Assembly: GCA_007859835.1 (NCBI GenBank)
Contig: SJPJ01000001.1
Span: 4,631,078-4,695,077 of the forward strand
Length of the DNA: 64,000 bases
Direction: 5' to 3'
Source of the DNA: Novipirellula herctigrandis
GTDB taxonomy: Bacteria > Planctomycetota > Planctomycetia > Pirellulales > Pirellulaceae
Positions 35,799 through 48,000 of this stretch are shown here, piece after piece. The position numbers and the translations under genes are program-made. Each line of letters opens with the position of its first letter. Positions within the stretch are counted from its first letter, which is position 1. The notes beneath the pieces were generated by a model. That model did no database searches. It was not told where the DNA came from and worked only from the letters and a program-made list of their open reading frames with translations.

Positions 35799-36780
35799 AT
35801 GTCAGAAGCGGTTGAGAAACGTCGTGCTAGGTTTTCACCTGAAGCTCTTCGGTTGATGCAGGAGTTGGGGCGTGTCATTAGCGCCGAGACCTACGGCGAG
35901 GGCGGACCTCCGATCGAACGACTTGGAACGAGATCGAGGAGCTAGGCCACGAAATCGGCAAGCTCACCGCCACCGAATTTGACCAGACAGTCCAGCGCCA
36001 ACAAGCGGAAACATTCGATGCCGCCAGGGCCTGCCTGAAATACGGCAAGCAGTGCAGCGCGAGCGTGAAACACCGCGACCTGACCGCCCGCGACGGGACG
36101 ACCGATCTTTCCGAACCCGAGTTTTGGTGCGCCTCCTGCGAGCGTTCTTTTTTCCCTCAGCGGATTAACTTGCGGTTCGACGGCAGCAGCTTCTCGCCTG
36201 CAGTCTCCGAGCGGATCGTGGCCATGGGAGGCACCTGCGGATCGTTTCCAATCGCCGCACGAATGATCGAGTTGCTCACCGATTTGAAGGTGGCTTGGCG
36301 AACGGTCAACGACAAGACCATTTCGATCGGTAGCGAGTTGGCGGCGACGCGCGAGGCGGCCACTGATGCACATCTGGCGCGCCCGCTGACGGCCCAGGCA
36401 AAGATCGTTGAGTCGGTCGTTTCGCTCGCCGTGGCGCAGGTTGACGGAGGCCGAACAAATCGCACGCGGGATGGCGGCAGCAGACAGCGATAAAAATGAC
36501 CCGCGCCGCAAGCTCGCCAAGACGATCGGCTATTTGCAAAAGAATGTTTCACGGATGGACTATCCTCGCTATCGGACGAGTGGATTACCGACGACCAGTT
36601 GCCTGATCGAGTCCTCGGTCAAGGAGATCAACCACCGGGTCAAAGGGAGCGAGACGTAATGGAATGATGGTGCGTCGGGCGAAGCGATCTTGCACCTCAA
36701 AGCCGCCCTCATCAGCGACGGCGACCCGTTATCGAGGCACTTCGCGGCTCGTCCCGGAAGTATGAACACTCGGCGATCTA
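35799..36780 (+). pseudogene. Deleted and frameshifted ISKra4-type transposase remnant
   Basis: An ATG at 35799 with AGGAGG upstream opens MSEAVEKRRARFSPEALRLMQ, which breaks near 35920. In the next frame the sequence continues as TWNEIEELGHEIGKL, then LSEPEFWCASCERSFFPQR and IVAMGGTCGSFPIAARMIELL, to SLAVAQVDGGR. These are N-terminal ISKra4-family features (zinc-binding CxxC, and the start of the catalytic core). From about 36450 another frame resumes at ARGMAAADSDKNDPRRKLAKTI and MDYPRYRTSGLPTTSCLIES, near the C-terminus, so most of the catalytic domain is missing. An in-frame TAA at 36657 then interrupts KGSET before WNDGASGEAILHLKAALISD. The product cannot be a working transposase. Terminal repeats were not identified. 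Confidence 0.82.
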
Positions 36781-36917
36781 CGAAAGACAGGCTATACGAA
36801 CTGGTCGGATCAGCCGATTCGTCTGCTCGCACCAACGCACCACTCGTTCAAAAATTCGGCCAGGAAAGTTACAGGAACTGCCGCGAATTGACAAGTCGCA
36901 TTGCGTCAAGATTTTGA

Positions 36918-37261
36918 TGCCAACACGATGATGTTGAAAACGAACCGGCGTCTCGGTTGCCTTCAATATTGCAAATGCATTTTTTTCTGCCTGTTTTGGA
37001 CCTGCTTTTCGCGTGATAAAAGTGTGCGATTTCTAAGTGCAACGCGAGAATGACATAAAATTGACTACACAACGCACACATCCCATATATTTTTTGATTT
37101 TGCCTCTATTATGGGGCAAGTAATTGTTGACACGGTAGCCTCACGATATAGATTGACGGGCTCAGGGCGAGAGTTCGCCCAAATTACGCAGCCGTTAAAG
37201 CTTCTCGATTTTCTTCTGTTGCCTCACAGGCTGTGAGACGTATTTTGGAGGGTATCCCTAG
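36918..37261. other. Intergenic region upstream of the YTV protein gene, 344 bases
   Basis: AT-rich relative to its flanks, with no coding signal. It contains the candidate promoter at 37127-37154 and an untranslated leader of about 100 bases before the ATG. Confidence 0.65.
37127..37154 (+). promoter_or_regulatory. Candidate sigma70-type promoter of the YTV protein gene
   Basis: A perfect TTGACA box (37127-37132) is followed after 16 bases by TAGATT (four of six matches). It is about 107 bases before the ATG. A strong GGAGGG ribosome-binding site lies about nine bases before the ATG. Confidence 0.55.
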
Positions 37262-39640
37262 ATGAAAGCAACATTGCTTAAGAGCGTGCTTAGCATTTGT
37301 GCGACATTAGTGTTCGCAGTAAGTGTTCAAGCCCAGTGTGGTTCGTGCGGAGGTTGCGTAAGCAACTCCGGTTGTGTCTCTAGCGACGGTGGCGTCGTGA
37401 TGGGCAGTGGTTCGGGCGCTATCGTTGATGGCGCTTCGATGGGTGCAGGGGCTTGTGGCCCGGCTGTGTCTTATCAAACGCAGACCGTCATGCGGTCGCA
37501 AATGGTCACCGAGACTCAGATGGTCCCAACGACCACCTACCAACGTCAAACGCAGACCCGTATGCGTACGGTCAGCAAGCAAGTCGCACGAGTTGAATCT
37601 CGTTCGCAAGAGTACACGGTTAATGTTCCGCAAACTCAAACGCGTACCGAGTCGTACACGGTTCAAGTTGCGGTTCCTTACACCGAAGAGCAACCCTACA
37701 CGGTTCAAGTTCCCGTTACAACGCAAGTTGAACAGAGCTACCAAGTATCGGTTCCTTACACTGAGCAAGTGTCGCAGAGCTACACCGTTACGGTTCCTTA
37801 TACCGAAAACGTTGAGCAGTCTTACACGGTTCAGGTTCCCGTAACCGAAACCAAGACTCAGAACTACATGGTCAATGTTCCTTACACTGAGCAAGTAGAG
37901 CAGAGCTACACGGTCAGCGTTCCTGTCCAAAAGACTCGTGAAGAATCGTACACAGTATCGGTTCCTTACACCGAAGAAGTTGCACAGAACTACACCGTAA
38001 GTGTTCCTGTTACTTCGACTCGCACTGAGAGCTACCAAGTATCGGTTCCTTACACCGAAACGGTTACTCAGAACTACAACGTCAATGTTCCTTACACGGA
38101 AACAATGACCCAGAACTACACCGTCAACGTTCCTTACACCGAAGCGGTTGAGCAACCTTACACGGTATCAGTTCCTGTTACTGAGCAAGTTGCTCAAAAC
38201 TACACTGTCAACGTTCCTTACACCGAACAAGTCGCTCAAAGCTACCAAGTTCGCGTTCCTGTGCAGCAGACCCATACTGCATACCGAACCGTTTCCACTT
38301 GCGTGCCTGTTACAACGATGAAGTCGGTTACCAAGGACATGGGCAGCTACCAATGTCAAGCGGTTGCCGTTAGCGGACGAAGCTCGGCTGGTCGCAGTCG
38401 TGGCGGCATCCTCGGCGGATGTGGCCTTCTTGGCAAGCGTGGTGGCGGCTGTGGCGGTTGCGGTTCATGCAAGAGCTGCTCGTCCTGCTGCGGTTGTGGC
38501 GATGCTTGCGGTGGATGTAGCACTGGATGTGGTGCGGGTGCTGGATACGGTGCTGGAGCTTCGGCTGCCTGCGGTCCAACCATCGCTTACCGTCGCGTCT
38601 ATGTTCCAAACCCTGTAACGGTTCAAGTTCCTGCGACGTCATACCAACGTCAAACGAGCCGGGTTCCTTATACCTACACGACGACCAGCTACACCTGCCA
38701 AACGCAAACTCGCATGGTACCTGTTACCAAGATGCGAAGCGAAACTCGCACTCGTATGGTCAACGTGACCAAGTACACGACCGAGCAACGCATGCGTACG
38801 GTTCAGGTTCAAAAGTGCCGTCAAGAAACTCGTACTCGTGAGTACCAAGTTACGAAGTGCCGCACCGAAACTCGCTCCCGCGAAGTTCCTGTCACTCGCA
38901 CTCGTTTGGAAACTCGCACCCGCGAAGTTCCTGTGACCACGATGACCACGGAAACCCGTACTCGTATGGTTCCTGTGACCAAGACTCGTATGGAAACCCG
39001 TACTCGTTCGGTTCCTTACACCGAAATGAGCACTGAAACTCGTACCCGTATGGTTACGGTTCAAAAGTGCCGTCAAGAAGAACGTACTCGTGAATACCAA
39101 GTCACCAGCTACAACACGGAAACAAAGACCCGTAGCGTTCCTGTGACTCGCACGCGTACTGAAAATCGTACTCGTATGGTTCCTGTCACCAAGACTCGTA
39201 TGGAAACCCGCACCCGCATGGTTCCCCAAACGACAATGACGACCGAAACCCGCACGCGTACGGTCAACAAGACTCGTATGGAATCGCAAGAGCGAAGCCG
39301 CGAAGTCAGCTACACCGTTAATGTTCCGGAAACTCGTACTCGTAATTACAACGTTACGGTTTACGACACGGTTCAAGAAGAAGTGCCTGAAACTTACAGC
39401 GTTTGCGTTCCTGTTCAGTCGATGAAGGCTGTCCAAGTTCGAAAATGCGTTCAAGTTCCATCCACGATCCAAGTCCCTGTCTACAGCTCGCCAGCATCAG
39501 TAATCTCTTCTGGTGGTAGCGTGATGGGTGGCGAAGTCATCAGTGGTGGCTACAGCGAAGGTGCTGTTATCCAGTCGGCTCCAATCATGGAGTCGGCTCC
39601 GATGGCAACCGGTGCTGGTTGCACAAGCTGCGGAAACTAG
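37262..39640 (+). CDS. YTV-repeat surface protein (planctomycete-specific)
   Basis: Exported 792-residue repeat protein. A signal peptide (about residues 1-24) is followed by a Cys/Gly-rich stretch. Residues about 118-340 hold some 13-14 copies of a 16-17-residue unit around VPYTEQVEQSYTVSVP. Residues about 380-440 are Gly/Cys-rich (CGGCGSCKSCSSCCGCG). Residues about 460-715 hold a second repeat series built on TRTRMVPVTKTRMETRTR with many arginines. The end is Gly/Ser-rich and Cys-poor until CTSCGN. These are YTV-domain proteins known from Planctomycetes, thought to belong to the cell surface. No catalytic motif is visible. The second series is strongly basic and the first nearly neutral. 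GGAGGG precedes the ATG, and a perfect terminator follows, so the gene is transcribed alone. Confidence 0.92.
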   Translation: MKATLLKSVLSICATLVFAVSVQAQCGSCGGCVSNSGCVSSDGGVVMGSGSGAIVDGASMGAGACGPAVSYQTQTVMRSQMVTETQMVPTTTYQRQTQTRMRTVSKQVARVESRSQEYTVNVPQTQTRTESYTVQVAVPYTEEQPYTVQVPVTTQVEQSYQVSVPYTEQVSQSYTVTVPYTENVEQSYTVQVPVTETKTQNYMVNVPYTEQVEQSYTVSVPVQKTREESYTVSVPYTEEVAQNYTVSVPVTSTRTESYQVSVPYTETVTQNYNVNVPYTETMTQNYTVNVPYTEAVEQPYTVSVPVTEQVAQNYTVNVPYTEQVAQSYQVRVPVQQTHTAYRTVSTCVPVTTMKSVTKDMGSYQCQAVAVSGRSSAGRSRGGILGGCGLLGKRGGGCGGCGSCKSCSSCCGCGDACGGCSTGCGAGAGYGAGASAACGPTIAYRRVYVPNPVTVQVPATSYQRQTSRVPYTYTTTSYTCQTQTRMVPVTKMRSETRTRMVNVTKYTTEQRMRTVQVQKCRQETRTREYQVTKCRTETRSREVPVTRTRLETRTREVPVTTMTTETRTRMVPVTKTRMETRTRSVPYTEMSTETRTRMVTVQKCRQEERTREYQVTSYNTETKTRSVPVTRTRTENRTRMVPVTKTRMETRTRMVPQTTMTTETRTRTVNKTRMESQERSREVSYTVNVPETRTRNYNVTVYDTVQEEVPETYSVCVPVQSMKAVQVRKCVQVPSTIQVPVYSSPASVISSGGSVMGGEVISGGYSEGAVIQSAPIMESAPMATGAGCTSCGN

Positions 39641-39712
39641 TTTCAGATCACGAACGCCTCGGCGTTCCTAAGTAACCCTTCAAGCGTCGCGTAGGCGTGA
39701 GAAATAGGAGCG

Positions 39713-39747
39713 GCCCCGGAAAGCCTTGTGCTTTCCGGGGCTTTTTT
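39713..39747 (+). terminator. Rho-independent terminator of the YTV protein gene
   Basis: Perfect 11-base stem GCCCCGGAAAG/CTTTCCGGGGC with a seven-base loop and six T. It lies 72 bases after the stop. Confidence 0.93.
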
Positions 39748-39833
39748 CGTTTAGGTTTGCCTTCCTAGGCATAGACGCAATTCACAACACGAAACCGCCG
39801 CCCGTTGCGTTTTGGGACACTGCCGGTTATTGA

Positions 39834-42131
<2,298 letters not shown>

Positions 42132-42492
42132 AGCTGGAGTGGTGAAGGCAGTGTTCATGATCACCGTTTGACCCTCAGGGCAGATCAGAAAATCACGGAT
42201 AGACAGCTCGAATTTCCGTCATGATCCGATCATGGGATTTCGCGATGGGGTCGTTCCATTTCGAAGAACCGGGCAGGCGAGAAAAAAATAATTTCCAACG
42301 GGATCTTGCCGATTGGTCTATGGGAAAATGAACATCATCCATGTGCCTTTAGGGCGTTGCGGGACCATTACCGAAATAATTGCCGGATGACTCTTTCATC
42401 CGTCCTTCCCTCTTGTAAACTTCGAAAGTCTCAGATCGGCGGACTGGGCAACATTGTGAGCGATTCTCTTCTTTTCTCGTTCGTTGTTCCCG
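42132..42492. other. Intergenic region before the ATP-grasp cluster, about 360 bases
   Basis: No coding region, RNA gene or clear hairpin seen. It should contain the promoter of the ATP-grasp/alpha-E/transglutaminase operon, but I do not see a convincing one. Confidence 0.55.
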
Positions 42493-44025
42493 ATGCAAAA
42501 CGAAATACCATCGCAAAGCCAATTCCAGTCGATCCCCCGGCAGTCGATCGTCGCACCCAAGTTGGAGTCCTACCAGACCGACGGATTCTTCGACGAACTT
42601 GTTGACGAACACACGATGGCCCGCCCCGATGCCGAGATGCTGGTGCAATTAATCAACCGCATTCCGGCAGGGGAATTGCTTCGGCGTCAACGTTCGATCG
42701 AACGGTCACTTTACCAAATGGGAATCACATTTACGGTCTACAGTGACAACTCCGGCACGGAAAAGATCATGCCGTTTGATGTGATCCCTCGGATTGTTTC
42801 GGCGATGCTTTGGCATCACATCGAAGCGGGATTGCGACAACGTATCCGAGCGCTGAATCGCTTTTTGTCCGATATCTATGGTGACCAAGCGATCGTCAAT
42901 GACGGGATCATTCCTAAAGAGTTGATTGATTCCTGTCCCGCTTTTTTGCCACAGTGTGTCGGCTTGAAACCGCCACGGGATGTTTGGTGTCACATCACTG
43001 GCACGGATTTAGTCCGCGACAACACAGGGGCGGTCTATGTGCTCGAGGACAACCTGCGATGTCCCTCGGGCGTTTCATACGTACTGCAAAACCGCCACGT
43101 CATGAAACGAAATTTTCCGCAAGTATTTGGCGCTTCTCGAGTTCGTCCAGTAAACGATTATCCATCGAGGCTGTACGGTATGCTTCGTTCGATGGTGCCG
43201 TGGGAAATTGACAATCCTACGGTCGCTGTTTTGACACCGGGCGTGTTCAACAGCGCCTACTACGAGCACTCGTTTCTTGCTCAGCAGATGGGTGTCGAGT
43301 TGGTCGAAGGACGAGACTTAGTCGTCCAAGATGACTTCGTGTACATGCGAACGACCGATGGGTTACAGCAAGTTGATGTGATCTATCGGCGTGTAGATGA
43401 CACGTTTTTGGACCCTGAAGTCTTTCGCAAAGATTCAGCACTCGGCGTCGCCGGTTTGATGCGAGCCTATCGTGCTGGCAATGTGGCGCTCGCAAACGCA
43501 CCGGGTACCGGGGTAGCCGATGACAAAGTGATCTATGCATTTGTTCCGCAGATGATCGATTACTATCTCGGTGAACAACCCATTCTTGCCAACGTGCCGA
43601 CTTATGTTTGTCAACAGGAAGAAGACCGCAATTACGTGCTTGATCATTTGGACGAATTGGTCGTCAAAGCCGCTGGCGAGTCGGGCGGCTACGGCATACT
43701 AATTGGGCCCCATGCAACGGACGATGAGAGGGCCGAGTTTGCCGCAAAGATTCGCGAAAACCCACGGAACTACATTGCACAACCAACATTGCAACTTTCT
43801 CGCGTTCCGACGTTGGCTAACGATACGATCGAAGGAAGGCATGTCGATCTACGTCCTTATATTTTGTATAGCGGTCCGGACGACGTATGGGTGATGCCAG
43901 GCGGATTGACTCGTGTCGCACTTAAGAAAGGTTCGCTAGTGGTTAACTCATCGCAAGGCGGCGGCAGCAAAGACACTTGGGTCGTTGCCGAAGCAGGTCA
44001 GCCCGTCGCAAGCTCCAACTCCTAA
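42493..44025 (+). CDS. Circularly permuted type 2 ATP-grasp protein (stand-alone)
   Basis: Predicted ATP-dependent carboxylate-amine ligase with a circularly permuted ATP-grasp fold (formerly DUF404/DUF407). Recognised stretches: RSIERSLYQMGITFTVY, PFDVIPRIVSAMLWHHIEAGLRQRIRALNRFLSDIYG, HITGTDLVRDNTGAVYVLEDNLRCPSGVSYVLQNR (the metal and ATP-binding region), DVIYRRVDDTFLDPE, and VKAAGESGGYGILIGPHA. The ATG at 42493 is used; the longest frame begins at a TTG three codons earlier. It is the first of five collinear genes, with the alpha-E gene 58 bases later (overlapping in the longer frame). Family members occur beside alpha-E and transglutaminase-like genes and are proposed to form peptide or amide bonds on unknown substrates. 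Confidence 0.92.
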   Translation: MQNEIPSQSQFQSIPRQSIVAPKLESYQTDGFFDELVDEHTMARPDAEMLVQLINRIPAGELLRRQRSIERSLYQMGITFTVYSDNSGTEKIMPFDVIPRIVSAMLWHHIEAGLRQRIRALNRFLSDIYGDQAIVNDGIIPKELIDSCPAFLPQCVGLKPPRDVWCHITGTDLVRDNTGAVYVLEDNLRCPSGVSYVLQNRHVMKRNFPQVFGASRVRPVNDYPSRLYGMLRSMVPWEIDNPTVAVLTPGVFNSAYYEHSFLAQQMGVELVEGRDLVVQDDFVYMRTTDGLQQVDVIYRRVDDTFLDPEVFRKDSALGVAGLMRAYRAGNVALANAPGTGVADDKVIYAFVPQMIDYYLGEQPILANVPTYVCQQEEDRNYVLDHLDELVVKAAGESGGYGILIGPHATDDERAEFAAKIRENPRNYIAQPTLQLSRVPTLANDTIEGRHVDLRPYILYSGPDDVWVMPGGLTRVALKKGSLVVNSSQGGGSKDTWVVAEAGQPVASSNS

Positions 44026-44083
44026 CGAACGCCACAAAGGCTTTCAGAGCGAAGCAAATAGGAACTTTCCGCGAGTTCCACTC

Positions 44084-45070
44084 ATGACCCGAATCCCCAT
44101 TTTCACGCTTTCACCGACTATGCTTTCTCGCGTCGCCGAATCAATTTATTGGATGAGCCGCCAAGTAGAGCGAGCCGAGAATCACGCTCGATTCTTGGAA
44201 GTTACGCTAAACTTGATCCTCGACCAACCCGAAGATGTAGTTGACCCTTGGGAACCCCTTGTCCAGGTTACTGGCGATACCGCTTGGTTTTTAGAAAAGT
44301 ACGGTCCCCCGAATGCTCAAAACGTAGTCAAATTCTTGGCGTTCGATCTGGAATACCACAGTTCGATGCTAACGTGTTTACGAGCAGCAAGAGAAAACGC
44401 AAAGTCCGTTCGCGAATCGCTGTCGTCTGAGTCATACGAACAATTGAATGAGTTCTATCACTTTGTTCAACATGCAACGAGTGAGCAATTGACCGATCCT
44501 ACGGCAGCGTTTTTCGACAGTGTTCGACGGCACGCTTTGATGTGGTCGGGAACGCTCGACAACACCATGGCGCATAACAAGGCGTGGCACTTTGCCAATG
44601 TTGGACGGTTGCTTGAGCGAGCAGACAAAACGTCCCGCATCCTTGATGTCAAGTATTTCAATTTGCTGCCGCGTATCGAAGATGTTGGTACGGCAGTGGA
44701 TGACTTGCAATGGTCAACGCTGCTGCTGGCGATTAGCGGATTTGAGGCCTACCGTCGTGATCACCATTTGGTGGACCTCGAAAAGGTTGTCGAATTCTTT
44801 TTGTTTCATCGCACGTTTCCTCGTTCGATTCTGTCCTGTGTTGCCGGAGCGGATTGGTCTTTGTACGAGATCAGCGAATCGTCTCATGAAACGGTTCCAC
44901 GAGAGGCCCGACAAAAAATCGCTGCGTTGAAGCACCGCCTCTCTCGCACCAACGTCAAAGAGGTACTTGCGGGTGGCATGCACCAATTCATTGATTTGCT
45001 TCAAGGCGAGCTAAATGAGATTGGCAATCTTCTAAATCACGACTACTTCAACCAACCAAGTTCTACATGA
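44084..45070 (+). CDS. Alpha-E domain protein (DUF403, stand-alone)
   Basis: All-helical alpha-E protein, about 328 residues. Hallmark: LSRVAESIYWMSRQVERAENHARFLE near the N-terminus, and later HFANVGRLLERADKTSRILDVKYF, a second copy of the ER.E/ER.D pattern. I place the start at ATG 44084; ATG 44120 (MLSRVAES) fits the family equally well. Catalytic activity is unknown; the glutamates are thought to matter. It follows the stand-alone ATP-grasp gene and overlaps the transglutaminase-DUF2126 gene by 4 bases (ATGA), so the genes are translationally coupled. Confidence 0.92.
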   Translation: MTRIPIFTLSPTMLSRVAESIYWMSRQVERAENHARFLEVTLNLILDQPEDVVDPWEPLVQVTGDTAWFLEKYGPPNAQNVVKFLAFDLEYHSSMLTCLRAARENAKSVRESLSSESYEQLNEFYHFVQHATSEQLTDPTAAFFDSVRRHALMWSGTLDNTMAHNKAWHFANVGRLLERADKTSRILDVKYFNLLPRIEDVGTAVDDLQWSTLLLAISGFEAYRRDHHLVDLEKVVEFFLFHRTFPRSILSCVAGADWSLYEISESSHETVPREARQKIAALKHRLSRTNVKEVLAGGMHQFIDLLQGELNEIGNLLNHDYFNQPSST

Positions 45071-48000
45071 CCATTCGCGTTTCGCTTCATCACAAAACAT
45101 CGTATCGCTACCCGCGACCGATCACCTTAGGCCCTCAGTTGGTGCGATTGCGGCCGGCTTACCACGGGCGGACAAAAATCGATGCGTACAACTTGAAGGT
45201 GGAACCCGAGGACCACTTTGTCAATTGGCAACAAGACCCGTTCGGTAACCCGATTGCAAGGTTTGTGTTCAACAAAATGGCGACGGAATTCACGGTGACC
45301 GTCGATTTGACGGCCGACATGACCGTGATCGATCCATTTGATTTCTTCGTGGAATCGTACGCCGAAAAATGGCCGTTCCGTTACCAAGACGATGTCAAGC
45401 TGCAATTGGCCCCATATCTCATTTGCAGCAAACCAACAGGAAAATTTGCTGAGTGGGTCGATTCACTTCCTACCAAATCCGATAGTATCAATGACTTTTT
45501 GGTCAACGTGAATCAGTTGGCTCAAAAACGAATCAAGTACTTGCTGAGGATGGAACCTGGTGTCCAAACCCCCGAGGAAACCTTGACACTCGGCAGCGGA
45601 TCATGCCGTGATTCGGCTTGGCTACTTGTCCAAACCTTTCGCCAAATTGGGATCGCAGCACGCTTTGTTTCTGGATACTTGATCCAATTGACTGCCGATG
45701 AAAAGCCGATCGAAGGCCCCGAAGGACCGGCCGAGGATTTTTGTGACTTACATGCTTGGACCGAAGTCTTTTTGCCCGGTGCTGGCTGGGTAGGGCTCGA
45801 CCCAACAAGCGGGCTTTTTGCAGGCGAAGGCCACATTCCACTCGCGTGCACACCGTCGTTCGATGGTGCTGCGCCGATCAGCGGAGGACATGAACCGTGC
45901 GATGTCGAGTTCGACCACGAGATGAAGGTCGTGCGCATTCACGAAGACCCGCGAGTCACCAAGCCATACTCCGATGGCCAATGGGACGATATCATGCGAG
46001 CGGGTGAGAAGATTGACGAGCGATTGATTGCCGGGGATGTCCGCTTGACCACGGGTGGCGAACCCACGTTTGTTTCGATCGACAACATGGACGATCCACA
46101 GTGGAATACCGATGCGGTCGGCGAAGAAAAGCGTGTCCTTAGCAACGTACTATTGCTGCGACTTCGCGACAAATTTGCGCCGGGTGGCTTGCTGCATTAC
46201 GGCTTAGGCAAATGGTATCCCGGTGAATCATTACCCCGTTGGGCATTGACATGTCTATGGCGCCGTGACGGCGAACCGATCTGGAATGATCCGAAGTTCA
46301 TGGCTGACGAAGGTACCGACTATGGGTACACCCACGAAGATGCAGATCGGTTTGTCCGCCATTTGGCAAGTGAATTGAACATCAATGCCAAGATGACGTT
46401 CCCAGTCTTCGAAGACGTTTTCCATTACTTATGGCGCGAGAACCGCTTGCCGGTCGACGTCGATCCAACTGACCCAAAGTTGGACGACCCAAACGAGCGG
46501 TCAATGATGATGCGGACCTTTACAAACGGACTAAGCAAACCGATTGGGTTTGTCTTACCGATTCGCCGAGCATGGTGGCAGACACGTCCGGGTTGGATGA
46601 GCGGACGTTGGCCCGTAAGGAGCGAAAAGATCTATTTGATCCCAGGCGATTCACCGATCGGACTTCGCTTGCCAATCTCGACGCTGCCTAATAGCACCAA
46701 CGTAACGAGTCCGTTTTACACTTCGCCGGCAGACCCATTTGCACCGCGTCCTCCACTACCGCCACTGCCCAAAGGAAATGAAGCGGCTGTTCAATCAGGC
46801 CAATGGGACAGCCAAAGTTCACTTGAATTGCCTGTCAATGAACAAGTACTCGACGAAGAAATCCCCGATGAGTCGCCGACCAGTGAAGACATCGTCAACA
46901 CGGCTCTATGCGTCGAGTGCCGCTATGGTCGCTTGCACATTTTCATGCCACCGACACAGCGGCTTGAGGATTACTTAGACCTCGTCAATGCTGTGGAATT
47001 GACTTGCAAGACGCTGAATATTTCCGTGATTCTAGAAGGTTATCTGCCACCGCCCGATGACCGCATTGAAAATTTCAAAGTTACCCCTGACCCTGGTGTG
47101 ATTGAAGTCAACACGCATCCAACCTCATCATGGGAAGAACTCGCGGACCAGATCGAATCGCTTTACGCGGAGGCTAAGCTGAGTCGACTCGGTGCAGAAA
47201 AGTTCGACATTGATGGGCGGCATACGGGAACCGGCGGTGGCAGTCACATCGTGCTCGGGGGAGCAAAGCCTGCTGACAGCCCGTTCATTCGGCGACCGGA
47301 TCTATTGGCTAGCATGATCCGATTCTGGAACAACCATCCCGCGCTTTCGTATTTATTTAGTGGTCGATTTATTGGCCCGACCAGCCAAGCGCCCAGAATG
47401 GATGAAGCTCGTGTGGATGCCATCTACGAGATGGAAATCGCACTCGCCCAACTCGATACGCTGGAAAATCATCGCCCACCGTGGTTAGTCGATCGTTTGT
47501 TTCGTGACTTGTTGGTTGATTTGACTGGTAACACTCACCGGACTGAAATTTGTATCGACAAACTGTATTCGCCTGATTCTTCGACAGGACGATTAGGGCT
47601 AGTGGAACTTCGTGGTTTCGAAATGCCACCAAATCCGCGGATGAATTTGGCGCAGCAATTGTTGATCCGAGCGGCGATTGCGACCTTCTGGGAGTCGCCT
47701 TGCAAGGACCCACTGATTCGCTGGCAAACGAGCCTCTACGATCGATTCATGTTGCCACATTTCGTTTGGCAAGATTTATGCGACTTGATCGATCAACTGA
47801 ATCGAAGCGGAGCTGGTTTGGATTCACAGTGGTACGCACCGCAATTTGAATTCCGGTTTCCAAAAATTGGAGAGATCAACTACCAGGACATTAGATTGCA
47901 ACTGCGAAGCGGCATTGAACCTTGGTATGTAATGGGTGAAGAACCTGGGGCGGATGGAACAGCGAGGTACGTTGATTCGTCACTCGAACGGATGGAGGTA

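Noticed and set aside
37612-38280. Repeats in the YTV gene considered as a CRISPR array
   Set aside because: The repeats are coding, lie in one long frame and have no unique spacers.
38639-39472. Minus-strand open frame opposite the YTV gene
   Set aside because: It is produced by the repeated codons of the YTV gene; the repeat pattern explains the long frame.
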